Translations under genes and position numbers: made by a program
Source: Streptomyces sp. Tu 3180
GTDB taxonomy: Bacteria > Actinomycetota > Actinomycetes > Streptomycetales > Streptomycetaceae
Assembly: GCF_009852415.1 (NCBI RefSeq)
Contig: NZ_WOXS01000002.1
Span: 4,380,001-4,444,000 of the forward strand
Length of the DNA stretch: 64,000 nt
Direction: 5' to 3'
Notes under the pieces: generated by a model
Seen by the model: the letters and a program-made list of their open reading frames with translations, nothing else
Databases searched by the model: none
Told to the model about the DNA's origin: nothing
Part shown: in pieces, positions 42,690-56,694 of the stretch
Layout: every line of letters begins with the position of its first letter
Position numbering within the stretch: the first letter of the stretch is position 1

Positions 42690-43727
42690 GTGCTCTACGG
42701 GATCGTCGCCACCGCCATCGCCCTGCTCCTCGCCGCCCTGCTCGCGCAACTGCTCCGGTCGCCCGCCCTGCGCCTCGGCGTCCTGGACCGCAGACGCCGG
42801 CGGGCGGTTCCGCTGTCCGGGGGAGCGGCCGTCGCGCTGGCGACCTGCCTGGTCGCGGCCGCCGGGGACGCGACGGGCGCCGCCCCGCTCGGCACCGGGG
42901 TCGGGGCGCTGCTCGCCGCCGGGGCCTGCGTCGGCGCGCTCGGGCTGGCCGCGGACGTGTGGCGGCTGCGGTGGTGGATCCCGCTCGCCGGCACGGCCGT
43001 GGCGGCGGCGCTGGTGGTGCCGTACGAGGAGACCGGGGTGCCGGGCGGGCTGCTCGCCGTGGGGTGGGTCGTGGGCCTCGCCGCCGCCTTCCGGGGGCTC
43101 GACCACGCGGACGGGCTGGCCGGCACGGTGGGGGTGGTGACCGCGTTCGGGACGGCGGCCTGCGCGGCGGCCGGGCTGATGGACGGGATCGCGGTGCTGC
43201 TGGGCGTGCTGGCCGCCGCGCAGGCCGGGTTCCTCGTCCACAACTGGCATCCCGCGCGGGTCGCCCTCGGCTGGTGCGGTGCGCTGTTCACGGGGTTCGT
43301 GCTCGCCTCGGCGGCGGTGTTCGTGCGGGCCGGGCACGGGGCGGGCGCGAGCGCCGGGGTGCTGTTCGCGCTGACCGCCGTGGCGTGCGCCGACGTCGTG
43401 CTCGTGTTCCTCGCGCGGTGGCCGGCCCGGCGGCCCCTGGTGTGCGGCGGGCCGGACCACCTCGGGCACCGGCTGCGGCGGCTCGGGCTCGCCCCGCGCG
43501 CGGTGACCCTCCTGCTGGGCGTCGGTGCGCTGGGCGGGGTACTCGCCGGGGTGTGCGCGCACACCGGATGGGCGTCCGGGGGTGTGGTGCTGTGGGTGGT
43601 GGCGGCGGCCGCGGTGGCCGTCCTGGCGCTGGTGCGGGTTCCCGTCACCCCCGTTCTGCCGCCTCGTCAACGATCTTCCACCGCGTCCCCGCAGGTCAGC
43701 GAGCGGTTGCGTGTAAGGAGCGGATAA
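42690..43727 (+). CDS. MraY/WecA-like glycosyl-1-phosphate transferase
   Basis: A 345-residue protein with about ten membrane helices, related to the polyprenyl-phosphate sugar-1-phosphate transferases. GLDHADGLAGTVG (about 130-142) corresponds to the catalytic Asp-Asp loop, and HNWHPARVALGWCG to the later metal-binding loop, where the usual MGDxGS motif is lost. It may therefore be a diverged or inactive relative. It is divergent from the EtfD-like gene and ends about 90 bp before dnaK. Start codon uncertain. Confidence 0.65.
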   Translation: MLYGIVATAIALLLAALLAQLLRSPALRLGVLDRRRRRAVPLSGGAAVALATCLVAAAGDATGAAPLGTGVGALLAAGACVGALGLAADVWRLRWWIPLAGTAVAAALVVPYEETGVPGGLLAVGWVVGLAAAFRGLDHADGLAGTVGVVTAFGTAACAAAGLMDGIAVLLGVLAAAQAGFLVHNWHPARVALGWCGALFTGFVLASAAVFVRAGHGAGASAGVLFALTAVACADVVLVFLARWPARRPLVCGGPDHLGHRLRRLGLAPRAVTLLLGVGALGGVLAGVCAHTGWASGGVVLWVVAAAAVAVLALVRVPVTPVLPPRQRSSTASPQVSERLRVRSG

Positions 43728-46345
<2,618 letters not shown>

Positions 46346-46381
46346 CGTAATAGCTGACGCAGGGAAGGAGGGACGTCGGGG

Positions 46382-47560
46382 ATGAGCACCAAGGACTTCA
46401 TCGAGAAGGACTACTACAAGGTCCTCGGCGTCCCCAAGGACGCCACCGAGGCCGAGATCAAGAAGGCGTACCGGAAGCTCGCCCGCGAGTACCACCCGGA
46501 CGCCAACAAGGGCAACGCCAAGGCGGAGGAGCGGTTCAAGGAGATCTCCGAGGCGAACGACGTCCTCGGCGACCCCAAGAAGCGCAAGGAGTACGACGAG
46601 GCCCGCGCGCTCTTCGGCAACGGCGGTTTCCGCCCGGGGCCGGGCGCGGGCGGCGGCTCCTTCAACTTCGACCTGAGCGACCTCTTCGGGGGTCAGGCCG
46701 GCGGCCAGGGCGCGGCCGGCGGCTTCGGCGGCGGTCTCGGTGACGTCTTCGGGGGCCTGTTCAACCGCGGCGGCGCGGGCACCACGCGTACCCAGCCCAG
46801 GCGCGGCCAGGACATCGAGTCCGAGGTCACCCTCAGCTTCACCGAGGCGATCGAGGGCGCGACCGTCCCGCTGCGGATGTCCTCGCAGGCGGCCTGCAAG
46901 GCCTGTTCGGGCACCGGCGACAAGAACGGCACACCACGCGTGTGCCCGACCTGCGTCGGCACCGGGCAGGTGGCGCGGGGCTCCGGCGGCGGCTTCTCGC
47001 TCACCGACCCCTGCCCCGACTGCAAGGGCCGCGGTCTGATCGCGGAGGACCCCTGCGACGTCTGCAAGGGCAGCGGCCGGGCCAAGTCCTCGCGGACGAT
47101 GCAGGTGCGCATCCCCGCGGGCGTCAGCGACGGCCAGCGGATCCGGCTGCGGGGCAAGGGCGCACCGGGCGAGCGGGGCGGCCCGGCGGGCGACCTGTAC
47201 GTCGTCGTGCACGTGGGCACCCACCCGGTGTTCGGCCGCAAGGGCGACAACCTCACCGTCACCGTCCCCGTCACCTACCCCGAGGCGGCCCTCGGCGGCG
47301 AGGTCCGGGTCCCGACGCTCGGCGGTCCCCCGGTCACGCTGAAGCTGCCGCCGGGCACGCCCAACGGCCGCACCATGCGGGCGCGGGGCAAGGGCGCGGT
47401 CCGCAAGGACGGCACCCGCGGGGATCTGCTGGTCACCGTCGAGGTGAGTGTTCCCAAGGACCTGTCGGGGAAGGCTCGTGACGCGCTGGAGGCGTATCGC
47501 GAGGCCACCGCGGGCGAGGACCCGCGGGCGGAGCTGTTCCAGGCCGCGAAGGGAGCTTGA
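46382..47560 (+). CDS. dnaJ: Chaperone DnaJ
   Basis: DnaJ, 392 residues, the DnaK co-chaperone. The J domain (about 8-75) has the HPD triad in [11 protein letters not shown] Gly/Phe-rich linker is followed by the zinc domain with four CxxCxGxG knuckles ([32 protein letters not shown]) at about 165-230, and then the two substrate-binding beta domains. It lies 36 bp after grpE and 6 bp before the hspR ATG. Confidence 0.97.
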   Translation: MSTKDFIEKDYYKVLGVPKDATEAEIKKAYRKLAREYHPDANKGNAKAEERFKEISEANDVLGDPKKRKEYDEARALFGNGGFRPGPGAGGGSFNFDLSDLFGGQAGGQGAAGGFGGGLGDVFGGLFNRGGAGTTRTQPRRGQDIESEVTLSFTEAIEGATVPLRMSSQAACKACSGTGDKNGTPRVCPTCVGTGQVARGSGGGFSLTDPCPDCKGRGLIAEDPCDVCKGSGRAKSSRTMQVRIPAGVSDGQRIRLRGKGAPGERGGPAGDLYVVVHVGTHPVFGRKGDNLTVTVPVTYPEAALGGEVRVPTLGGPPVTLKLPPGTPNGRTMRARGKGAVRKDGTRGDLLVTVEVSVPKDLSGKARDALEAYREATAGEDPRAELFQAAKGA

Positions 47561-47566
47561 TTGCAG

Positions 47567-48019
47567 ATGGACGGCCGTCGACGCAACCCGTACGAACTGA
47601 CCCAGGACACCCCGGTCTACGTCATTTCGGTGGCGGCCCAGCTCTCCGGCCTGCACCCGCAGACACTGCGCCAGTACGACCGTCTGGGGCTCGTGTCGCC
47701 GGACCGCACCGCCGGCCGGGGCCGCCGCTACTCGGCCCGCGACATCGAACTGCTCCGCCAGGTGCAGCAGCTGTCGCAGGACGAGGGCATCAACCTGGCC
47801 GGGATCAAGCGCATCATCGAACTGGAGAACCAGGTCGCCGCCCTCCAGGCCCGCGTGGCCGAACTGGAGGACGCCCTCGACGGCGCGGCGGCGGCGATGC
47901 GGCAGCGCGAGGCGGCGGTGCACGCCTCGTACCGCCGCGACCTGGTGCCGTACCAGGAGGTGCAGCAGACCAGCGCGCTGGTGGTGTGGCGGCCGAAGCG
48001 GCAGCAGCAGGCGGACTGA
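47567..48019 (+). CDS. hspR: Heat-shock repressor HspR
   Basis: HspR, 150 residues, a MerR-like repressor of the dnaK operon, clpB and lon. The winged helix YVISVAAQLSGLHPQTLRQY (about 18-37) and YSARDIELLRQVQQLSQDEG are followed by a coiled coil, IIELENQVAALQARVAELED, and a basic C-terminus. It binds the HAIR sites present at 43730-43802 and 52607-52627. ATG 47567 is used; a TTG at 47561 is closer to the GGGAG ribosome site. Confidence 0.95.
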   Translation: MDGRRRNPYELTQDTPVYVISVAAQLSGLHPQTLRQYDRLGLVSPDRTAGRGRRYSARDIELLRQVQQLSQDEGINLAGIKRIIELENQVAALQARVAELEDALDGAAAAMRQREAAVHASYRRDLVPYQEVQQTSALVVWRPKRQQQAD

Positions 48020-48034
48020 CGCGGAAGCGAAGTA

Positions 48035-48079
48035 CCGCGAGGGGCCCGGGAGTTCACCGAACTCCCGGGCCCCTCGCGG
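48035..48079 (+). terminator. Terminator of the dnaK operon
   Basis: A perfect 21-bp stem (48035-48055 with 48059-48079) around a 3-nt loop, 16 bp after the hspR stop. One of the strongest hairpins in the window. Confidence 0.9.
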
Positions 48080-48294
48080 TGTGCGCGCCCATGTCTGTGA
48101 GGGGTGTATGCGGGAGGGTCCGGCAGATCCCCGCCGGTCGTCCGCGCGTCCTCCACGAGTTCGGCGCATTGTGATGTGTCCATCTCGTTAAGTGGTCGCT
48201 CTTGACTGAAGTGGTACTGGAAGCGTTGGCTTTTCAGTCACATGGGCCACAAAGTTGTGCCCACGTCCGGAACGCACCTGAAGTGAGCCCTCGC

Positions 48295-49401
48295 ATGCGT
48301 CGTATCGCCATATCCGTGGCCGCCACATCGATGTCCGTCATGCTCGCCGGATGCGGCGTGCTCAACGCGACGGGGAGCAGCGACGACGCGAGCCCGACCA
48401 AGGGGGACGACATCACCGTCGGGCTGCTGCTCCCGGAGAAGGCCAACACCCGGTACGAGACGTTCGACTACCCCATCTTCAAGAAGAAGGTGGAGTCCCT
48501 CACCCAGGACCGGGGCAAGGTCGAGTACGCCAACGCCGAGGCGGACGCCGACAAGCAGGCGAGCCAGCTGCAGCAGATGATCGACAGCGAGGTCGACGTC
48601 ATCGTGCTGGACGCGGTCGACGCGCACGCCATCGCGGACGGCGTGCAGAAGGCCAAGGACGCGGGCATCCCGGTCATCGCCTACGACCGGCTGGCCGAGG
48701 GCCCGATCGACGCGTACATCTCCTTCGACAACGAGCTGGTCGGCGAGGTCCAGGGCCGCACCCTGCTGGAGTCCTTCGGGGGCGGCGCCAGCATCACCGA
48801 CAAGATCGTGATGATGAACGGCTCGCCGACCGACCCGAACGCCAAGCAGTTCAAGGCGGGTGCGCTCTCCGAGCTCAAGGGCAAGGTGACGATCGCCAGG
48901 TCCTACGACACCAAGGACTGGAAGCCGGAGAACGCCCAGGCCAACATGACCGAGGCGATCAACGCGATCGGCGCGGGGAACATCGCCGCGGTCTACTCCG
49001 CCAACGACGGCATGGCGGGCGGCATCGTCCAGGCGCTCAAGGCCGCCGGTGTCACCGAGCTGCCCCCGATCACCGGTCAGGACGCGGAACTCGCGGCGGT
49101 GCAGCGGATCATCGCCGGCGAGCAGTACATGAGCGTGTACAAGTCCTACCCGGAAGAGGCCGAGAGCGCCGCGGAGATGGCCGTGGCGAAGGTCCAGGGC
49201 CGGGACATCCAGTTCGACTCGCTGACCCGCGACCGGGTGGACAGCCCCACGCACAAGGACATCCCGGCGCAGCTCGTGCCCGTGGTCGCGCTGACGCAGG
49301 AGAACATCCAGGACACCGTCATCGCCGACGGGATCTACGAGGTGCCGGACATCTGCACCGCCAAGTACAAGGCGGCGTGCGCCGAACTCGGCCTGAAGTA
49401 G
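48295..49401 (+). CDS. Sugar ABC transporter substrate-binding lipoprotein
   Basis: A 368-residue periplasmic-binding-protein type 1 family member, closest in layout to xylose/multiple-sugar binding proteins (XylF/ChvE type). The lipobox MLAGC puts the lipid-anchored Cys at residue 19. The sugar-binding fold shows ITVGLLLPEKANTRYETFDY and VIVLDAVDAHAIADGVQKAK and, in the second lobe, ANDGMAGGIVQALKAAG. No ATPase or permease gene is adjacent, so it either serves a distant transporter or acts as a sensor. ATG 48295 is set by the signal peptide. Confidence 0.85.
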   Translation: MRRIAISVAATSMSVMLAGCGVLNATGSSDDASPTKGDDITVGLLLPEKANTRYETFDYPIFKKKVESLTQDRGKVEYANAEADADKQASQLQQMIDSEVDVIVLDAVDAHAIADGVQKAKDAGIPVIAYDRLAEGPIDAYISFDNELVGEVQGRTLLESFGGGASITDKIVMMNGSPTDPNAKQFKAGALSELKGKVTIARSYDTKDWKPENAQANMTEAINAIGAGNIAAVYSANDGMAGGIVQALKAAGVTELPPITGQDAELAAVQRIIAGEQYMSVYKSYPEEAESAAEMAVAKVQGRDIQFDSLTRDRVDSPTHKDIPAQLVPVVALTQENIQDTVIADGIYEVPDICTAKYKAACAELGLK

Positions 49402-49652
49402 CCCCCGGACCGCCTCTCCCGGGTCGTCCCTCCCGCGCCGCCGGTCCCCGGCCGGCGGCGCGCGCCGCCGGCCGTCGGTATCCGGCCACCCCCTCCGCAG
49501 GTTTGTCGCGACATCACGACCCGGGGCGCGGAAATAGCCGGACACACCGGTGGTTTCCGGCGGTCGCACCGGGAGGACCCGTGTTGCGGAGCCGGTTTCG
49601 GCCGCGCATAGTTGCGCTGCGGAAAGTGGCTCAACCGGGGGTGGGACGGGCG

Positions 49653-50684
49653 ATGGCCGGGCACGGGACGGACGAGCATCCACACGGTGCTGACCGACTG
49701 TGCGAGGCCGGGGATCGGGTGTATTCCCGGGCCGTACGGCGCGGACGCGTGCCGCGCCGGGACGCGGAGCCGGTGCCCTGCCTGATGGAACTGGCCCTGC
49801 TGCACCCGGACCCCGACGACATGGACTGGCTGGTCCCGACCGCCCCGCAGGAGGTCATGACCCGGCTGCTGCGCGGCATGTACGACGAGATCAGCGCGAG
49901 CCAGCGCCGGGTCGGCTCGGCCGTCGCCGCCTTCGAGTGGTACGCCGGTCTGGGCCGCCAGATGCCCTCGACCCCCTCGGCGGCGGAGGGCCCGGCGATC
50001 CGGGTGCTGGACGGGCTGGCGCGGATCCAGGCGGCGATGGACGAGGCGACGCGGGCCTGCACCACCGAGGTGCTCACCGTCCAGCCCGGTGGCATCCGGC
50101 GCGAGGCGGAGCTGTCGGAGGGCCTGCACCGGGCGACGGAGCTGCGCGGCCGCGGGGTGCGGATGCGGGACCTGTACACGCACGTGGCCCGGCACGGCCA
50201 GGGGCTGCTCACCTACCTGGAGCTGATGGGCGACGCGGTGGAGGCGCGCACCCTGGACGAGGTGATCGAGCGGCTGATCCTGTTCGACCGCACGGTCGCC
50301 TTCATCCCCGCCAACGCCGAGCGCACGATGGCGCTGGAGCTGCGGCACCCGGCGCTGGTGGAGTACCTGGGCACGGTCTTCGAGCGCCTGTGGCGGCTCG
50401 CCATCCCGCTGACCGCCCCGCTGCCCGACACCGGCATCGAGGGCATCTCGCACCGCGAGCAGTCCATCGCGGCGCTGCTGGCCGAGGGCCACCAGGACGC
50501 GGTGATCGCGGAGCGGCTGGGCATCAGCGTGCGCACCTGCCGCGCGCACATCGCCCGGCTGTCGGAGACGCTGGGCGCGGCCAGCCGCACCCAGCTGGGC
50601 GTCCGCATCGCGCAGGCCGGCCTGGACGGCGCGCGCCGGTCGGCGGTCGCCCTTCCCGGCCGGGAGTCCCCGAGCGCCCGGTGA
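49653..50684 (+). CDS. LuxR-type regulator with TrmB/PLD-like sensor (A)
   Basis: A 343-residue regulator. The C-terminal GerE/LuxR helix-turn-helix is at about 265-325 (LLAEGHQDAVIAERLGISVR, then TCRAHIARLSETLGAASRTQ). The N-terminal 250 residues form a TrmB/phospholipase-D-like sensor fold with EVLTVQPGGIRREAELSEGL and TLDEVIERLILFDRTVAFIP. A paralogue (50714-51724) lies immediately downstream in the opposite direction, and a small exported protein gene lies beyond it. Ligand unknown. Confidence 0.8.
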   Translation: MAGHGTDEHPHGADRLCEAGDRVYSRAVRRGRVPRRDAEPVPCLMELALLHPDPDDMDWLVPTAPQEVMTRLLRGMYDEISASQRRVGSAVAAFEWYAGLGRQMPSTPSAAEGPAIRVLDGLARIQAAMDEATRACTTEVLTVQPGGIRREAELSEGLHRATELRGRGVRMRDLYTHVARHGQGLLTYLELMGDAVEARTLDEVIERLILFDRTVAFIPANAERTMALELRHPALVEYLGTVFERLWRLAIPLTAPLPDTGIEGISHREQSIAALLAEGHQDAVIAERLGISVRTCRAHIARLSETLGAASRTQLGVRIAQAGLDGARRSAVALPGRESPSAR

Positions 50685-50713
50685 GGCGGCCGGGCCGGGC
50701 CCCGGTTCCCGGC

Positions 50714-51724
50714 TCACGGGTTCTGCTCGAGGATCCCCGACTGCGCGATGAGGTACCCCAGCTGGGCGCGGCTGCCGCTGCCGAGGGCGGAGGCGAGTTT
50801 GGCTATGTGGGCGCGGCAGGTGCGCACGTTCATGCCCAGCCGGCGCGCTATGGCCTCGTCGACGTGCCCCTCGACCAGGAGCTTGGCGATGGAGTGCTGG
50901 ATCTCGGTGATGCCGTCGGAGGCGGCTCCGTACGGCGCGCCGGCGCTCATCGGGACCGCGCGGTCCCACAGGTACTCGAAGACCTTGACGAGGTAGCGCA
51001 CGAGCCCGGGGTGGCGCAGTTCGAGGGCGACCTGGTGGTCGTCGCGCGCGGGGATGAACGCGACGGCCTCGTCGCAGATGATCAGCCGTTCCACCAGCTC
51101 GTCGATCGTGCGGTACTCCACCTTCCCGTCGGAGAGCCGGGCGACGTAGGACAGCTTCTCCGGGTTGTAGCGGGCGGTGTGCTGGTAGAGGCTCCGGACC
51201 TTCACACCACGTTCGATCAGCGGCTTGTCGCGCTCGAGGCTCCGCAGGAGGCTCCGCTCGGAGACCCGGTCGCTGGGCTGGACCGTCAGGAGCTCCGTCT
51301 GGCACTGGGCGGTCGCGATGTTGAGCGCCGCGTTGATCCGCTCACCGCCCTCCAGCACGGTGATGGAGTCGCTGGTGGCCGCGGTCTGCACGCCCAGCGC
51401 CAGGAACGGTTCGAAGGCGTCGGCGAGTTGCACGGACAGGCGCCGGTGCTCGGTGATCTCCTGCTCGATGGGCTGGAGGCGCTGTGCCAGCGCGACCGCC
51501 GGCGGCACGGGACGCAGCCAGGTCGGATCGTCCGGATCCGGGTGCAGGAGGGCCAGTTCGAGGAGACAGGGAGCGGTTCCGGTGTCCGCGCGCGCGACGC
51601 GCCCGGCGCGCAGCGCTGTGGTATAGAGACGACTGCCTTCCTCGCAGAGTTCGGTGATCGGGTGGGGATGTGCGCCCTTAGTCCGATGAGTACCCAAATC
51701 TCCACCCCCCAGGGTCCTGAACAT
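50714..51724 (-). CDS. LuxR-type regulator with TrmB/PLD-like sensor (B)
   Basis: A 336-residue paralogue of the gene at 49653, sharing CLLELALLHPDPDD, ELLTVQPSDR, TIDELVERLIICDEAVAFIP and the C-terminal RRLGMNVRTCRAHIAKLASA helix-turn-helix. It converges with gene A and is divergent from the NTQWP-repeat gene, with 86 bp between start codons, so it probably controls that gene. The first 10-15 residues are doubtful: homology with gene A begins near GAHPHPITELCEEG, and the ribosome site is weak. Confidence 0.8.
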   Translation of the reverse strand: MFRTLGGGDLGTHRTKGAHPHPITELCEEGSRLYTTALRAGRVARADTGTAPCLLELALLHPDPDDPTWLRPVPPAVALAQRLQPIEQEITEHRRLSVQLADAFEPFLALGVQTAATSDSITVLEGGERINAALNIATAQCQTELLTVQPSDRVSERSLLRSLERDKPLIERGVKVRSLYQHTARYNPEKLSYVARLSDGKVEYRTIDELVERLIICDEAVAFIPARDDHQVALELRHPGLVRYLVKVFEYLWDRAVPMSAGAPYGAASDGITEIQHSIAKLLVEGHVDEAIARRLGMNVRTCRAHIAKLASALGSGSRAQLGYLIAQSGILEQNP

Positions 51725-51810
51725 GCAGGAACATGATGCACCGATTGTGTGGCCATGACGTGCCTGAATGAGCCATCGTCGTACTCGACGGGGGAAAAGG
51801 GGACCTTCAA

Positions 51811-52068
51811 GTGAGGACGAAGCCGACTATGCGCAACAAAATGCTTCGCTCGGTGCTTGTCGCCGCCTTCTCCACCGTTGTGGCCCTCGGCGCGATGAGC
51901 GGCTTCTCCGACGAGGAGGACGTCGTCCGGGCGAACACGCAGTGGCCGGCGGTGGCCGCGGACACCGCGGGCACCGACAACACCCAGTGGCCCTCGGTGG
52001 GCGCGAACGCCGCGGGCACCGACAACACCCAGTGGCCCGTCCCTGGGGCGGACGGAGCCGGGAGCTGA
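51811..52068 (+). CDS. Small exported protein with three NTQWP repeats
   Basis: An 85-residue protein. A basic start (MRTKPTMRNK) and a hydrophobic helix (LRSVLVAAFSTVVALGAMSG) form a signal peptide. The mature part contains NTQWP at residues 42, 57 and 72, an exact 15-residue period, separated by Ala/Gly-rich spacers (for example AVAADTAGTD). GTG 51811 follows AAAGGGGA; ATG 51829 is an alternative. It is translationally tied to the Rieske-like gene, whose start is 1 nt after its stop, and divergent from LuxR-type gene B. No known family; a secreted signal or precursor peptide is possible (inference). Confidence 0.7.
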   Translation: MRTKPTMRNKMLRSVLVAAFSTVVALGAMSGFSDEEDVVRANTQWPAVAADTAGTDNTQWPSVGANAAGTDNTQWPVPGADGAGS

Positions 52069-52069
52069 C

Positions 52070-52405
52070 GTGACCACTCCACCCGACGACCGATCCTTCC
52101 GCCGTGAGATGGCCACCGCCTACCGGTCCGGATGGCACTTCATCGACCTGGTCACCGCCATTCCCCACAACGGGGACTCGCTGATGGTGACCGTGTTCGG
52201 TGAGCCGGTCGTCGTCACGCGGGACGAGGACGGAGACGTACGGGCGTTCCGTTGCCTGCGGCGGCCCAGGGGGGCGCCGCAGCCCGTACGGTGCGCCATC
52301 CGGTACGGAATGATCTTTGTGAACCTCGACCAGCGGGACCATCGGCAGGTGGAGTCCGACTCCCCCGTGCCCCGGACCGTCTCGGCCACCCCCCGCAGTG
52401 CCTGA
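52070..52405 (+). CDS. Rieske-like small protein lacking cluster ligands
   Basis: A 111-residue protein resembling the N-terminal part of Rieske oxygenase subunits: SGWHFIDLVTAIPHNGDSLM, VTVFGEPVVVTRDEDGDVRA, then RYGMIFVNLDQ. The first CxH motif is replaced by CLRRPRGAPQ and the second CxxH is missing, leaving two Cys only (RC at the first loop and VRC later). A [2Fe-2S] cluster is therefore not expected. It probably modifies or binds the partner peptide, or is a structural relic; unknown. Confidence 0.65.
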   Translation: MTTPPDDRSFRREMATAYRSGWHFIDLVTAIPHNGDSLMVTVFGEPVVVTRDEDGDVRAFRCLRRPRGAPQPVRCAIRYGMIFVNLDQRDHRQVESDSPVPRTVSATPRSA

Positions 52406-52448
52406 CGCGATTCCCCCGTCGTAACAGATCGCGCAGGTGCTTCCCCCC

Positions 52449-52495
52449 GCAGCGGCGTCACCGTGACCTGAACACGGTGACGCCGCTGCAGTTTT
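52449..52495 (+). terminator. Terminator after the NTQWP/Rieske-like pair
   Basis: 17-bp perfect arms (52449-52465 and 52473-52489), a 7-nt loop, then AGTTTT: a classical rho-independent terminator closing the two-gene unit. Confidence 0.9.
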
Positions 52496-52606
52496 CCCGC
52501 ACATGTCCGGGTATCGGCCCGATCGCGTGATGGCCGGTAATGGCCCTCCGCCGGGTGTGCGGCGACCGTTCCGCGGAACTCGGCCGCTCCCTTCCTCCTG
52601 CCTTCG

Positions 52607-52627
52607 CCTTGAGTGGAATAGACTCAA
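52607..52627. promoter_or_regulatory. HAIR operator upstream of clpB
   Basis: CTTGAGT-N7-ACTCAAG, identical in both arms to the perfect site before dnaK, 70 bp before the clpB GTG. HspR control of clpB is established in streptomycetes. Confidence 0.9.
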
Positions 52628-52696
52628 GTTTGTGTACGCTGACAGAGTCAGCCACGAAAGGCGCTGAAGGGTCGCCGCAAGGAGGAGAACGCGAAC

Positions 52697-55294
<2,598 letters not shown>

Positions 55295-55313
55295 GTCACC
55301 GGATCCGGGTCCC

Positions 55314-55344
55314 GGGCCCGCCGTCCCGCGAGGACGGTGGGCCC
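55314..55344 (+). terminator. Terminator after clpB
   Basis: 13-bp arms, GGGCCCGCCGTCC and GGACGGTGGGCCC (one G-U pair), with a 5-nt loop, 20 bp after the stop. Confidence 0.75.
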
Positions 55345-55471
55345 GCCCTCCGACGGGTACCCGCAGATTGACCGGATCGAGTCAGCCCAGGGCTGACAGG
55401 CCCGTCGGGGCTTGCCACCCCCCTCCCCGCATGGGGGAGGATGGCGGGATCCGTACGAAGGGAAAATCACG

Positions 55472-56002
55472 GTGAGCATCGACCCGTCCTCGATTCCGAA
55501 CTTCGGGGGCCAGCCCGAGCCGCAGCCCCAAGGACCGGCGGGCCCCGTCGTCCCGGATCAGGACCTCGTGAAGCAGCTCCTCGACCAGATGGAGCTCAAG
55601 TACGTCGTCGACGACGAGGGTGACCTCGCGGCGCCGTGGGAGCAGTTCCGCACCTACTTCATGTTCCGTGGGGAGGGTGACCAGCAGATCTTCTCCGTGC
55701 GGACGTTCTACGACCGGCCGCACCAGATCGACGAGAAGCCGCAGCTGCTCGAGTCCGTCGACGACTGGAACCGGCGCACCCTGTGGCCCAAGGTCTACAC
55801 CCACACCCATGACGACGGCACCGTCCGTCTCATCGGTGAGGCCCAGATGCTGATCGGCATGGGCGTCAGCCTGGAGCACTTCGTCTCGTCGACGGTCAGC
55901 TGGGTGCGGGCCGCCATCGAGTTCGACAAGTGGCTCGTCGAGCAGCTCGGCCTGGAGAAGGAGATCAACGAGGCGGACAAGCCCGAGGACGACGAGGAGT
56001 AG
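55472..56002 (+). CDS. YbjN domain protein
   Basis: A 176-residue acidic protein of the YbjN (type III secretion chaperone-like) family. The core runs from DLVKQLLDQMELKYVVDDEG through TYFMFRGEGDQQIFSVRTFY, LESVDDWNRRTLWPKVYTHT and VRLIGEAQMLIGMGVSLEHF. The C-terminus is very acidic (ADKPEDDEE). Family members are linked to stress and regulation without a defined activity. GTG 55472 follows GAAGGGA by 8 nt and begins where conservation begins. Confidence 0.8.
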   Translation: MSIDPSSIPNFGGQPEPQPQGPAGPVVPDQDLVKQLLDQMELKYVVDDEGDLAAPWEQFRTYFMFRGEGDQQIFSVRTFYDRPHQIDEKPQLLESVDDWNRRTLWPKVYTHTHDDGTVRLIGEAQMLIGMGVSLEHFVSSTVSWVRAAIEFDKWLVEQLGLEKEINEADKPEDDEE

Positions 56003-56694
56003 CCGTCCCCCGGCGGCCACCGCCGAACGCGGCGACGCGACGGGTACCGGCGGGTACGCGCCGCTCGCGGGAGGAGCCCGGCCCGGACACCGGCCGCACC
56101 GCGGTCGGCTGCGGGGGCCGGGCTCTCCCATGACGTCGCCCGCCCCGCAGCGGCGGGCGCGGCACCTGCGTCATCGCAGCCTTCGGCCGGTCGGCTCCCG
56201 CAGCGGCACCACGTGACCGGGACGTCGTCCTCGGTGGCTTCGTGGACCGGTCGGTGTACGGGGTCGCGGTGCGCGACGGCTACGCCACCGACCGGCGGAT
56301 TCCTGCCGAGGCGTCGTCCCCGTGCGTGACAGCGAGGCCCCGCACGGCCCGGTGCTGTGCTTCGAAACCGCCTCCCGGGCCTCCTCCACGGGCGAGCCGA
56401 GGACCGGGCACCGCCGTTCCCGAGTCGGCCGGGGCCCGGTCACCGGCCGTCTTCCGGGCCGACCGGGCCCCTGTCCGCGACGGGCCGGTCAGCCACTGAC
56501 CCCCCGAAGGACCGGGAGAAAGAACCACCCGCCCACCCACCCTCCCCGACCGCGTCACCCGTCCGGGTGACCGGCTTGCGGGGGCGGGACACGGACGGTT
56601 ACGTTCGCCGCGACAACCGCAAACAGATACGGCCCCCGGCCGGGACGGCAATCCCGAACGAGGGCCTGACCGATCAGGAAGAAGCACCTTCCCG
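56003..56694. other. Gene-poor region after the YbjN gene
   Basis: A 690-bp stretch. A terminator-like hairpin with arms GAGCCCGGCCC and GGGCCGGGCTC spans about 56075-56126. A perfect palindrome, GTCACCCG-TC-CGGGTGAC, lies at 56554-56571 in the likely promoter of the next gene. No convincing gene is seen. Confidence 0.5.

Noticed and set aside
51934-52038. The 45-bp repeats of the NTQWP gene as a CRISPR or satellite
   Set aside because: Only three units, in frame, with codon-level variation and coding for a conserved motif; no spacers of CRISPR type.
56242-56499. An 85-codon plus-strand frame starting MDRSVYGVAVRDGYA
   Set aside because: The beginning looks protein-like but soon becomes Arg/Pro-rich; no family match and no ribosome site. 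Possibly an old remnant.
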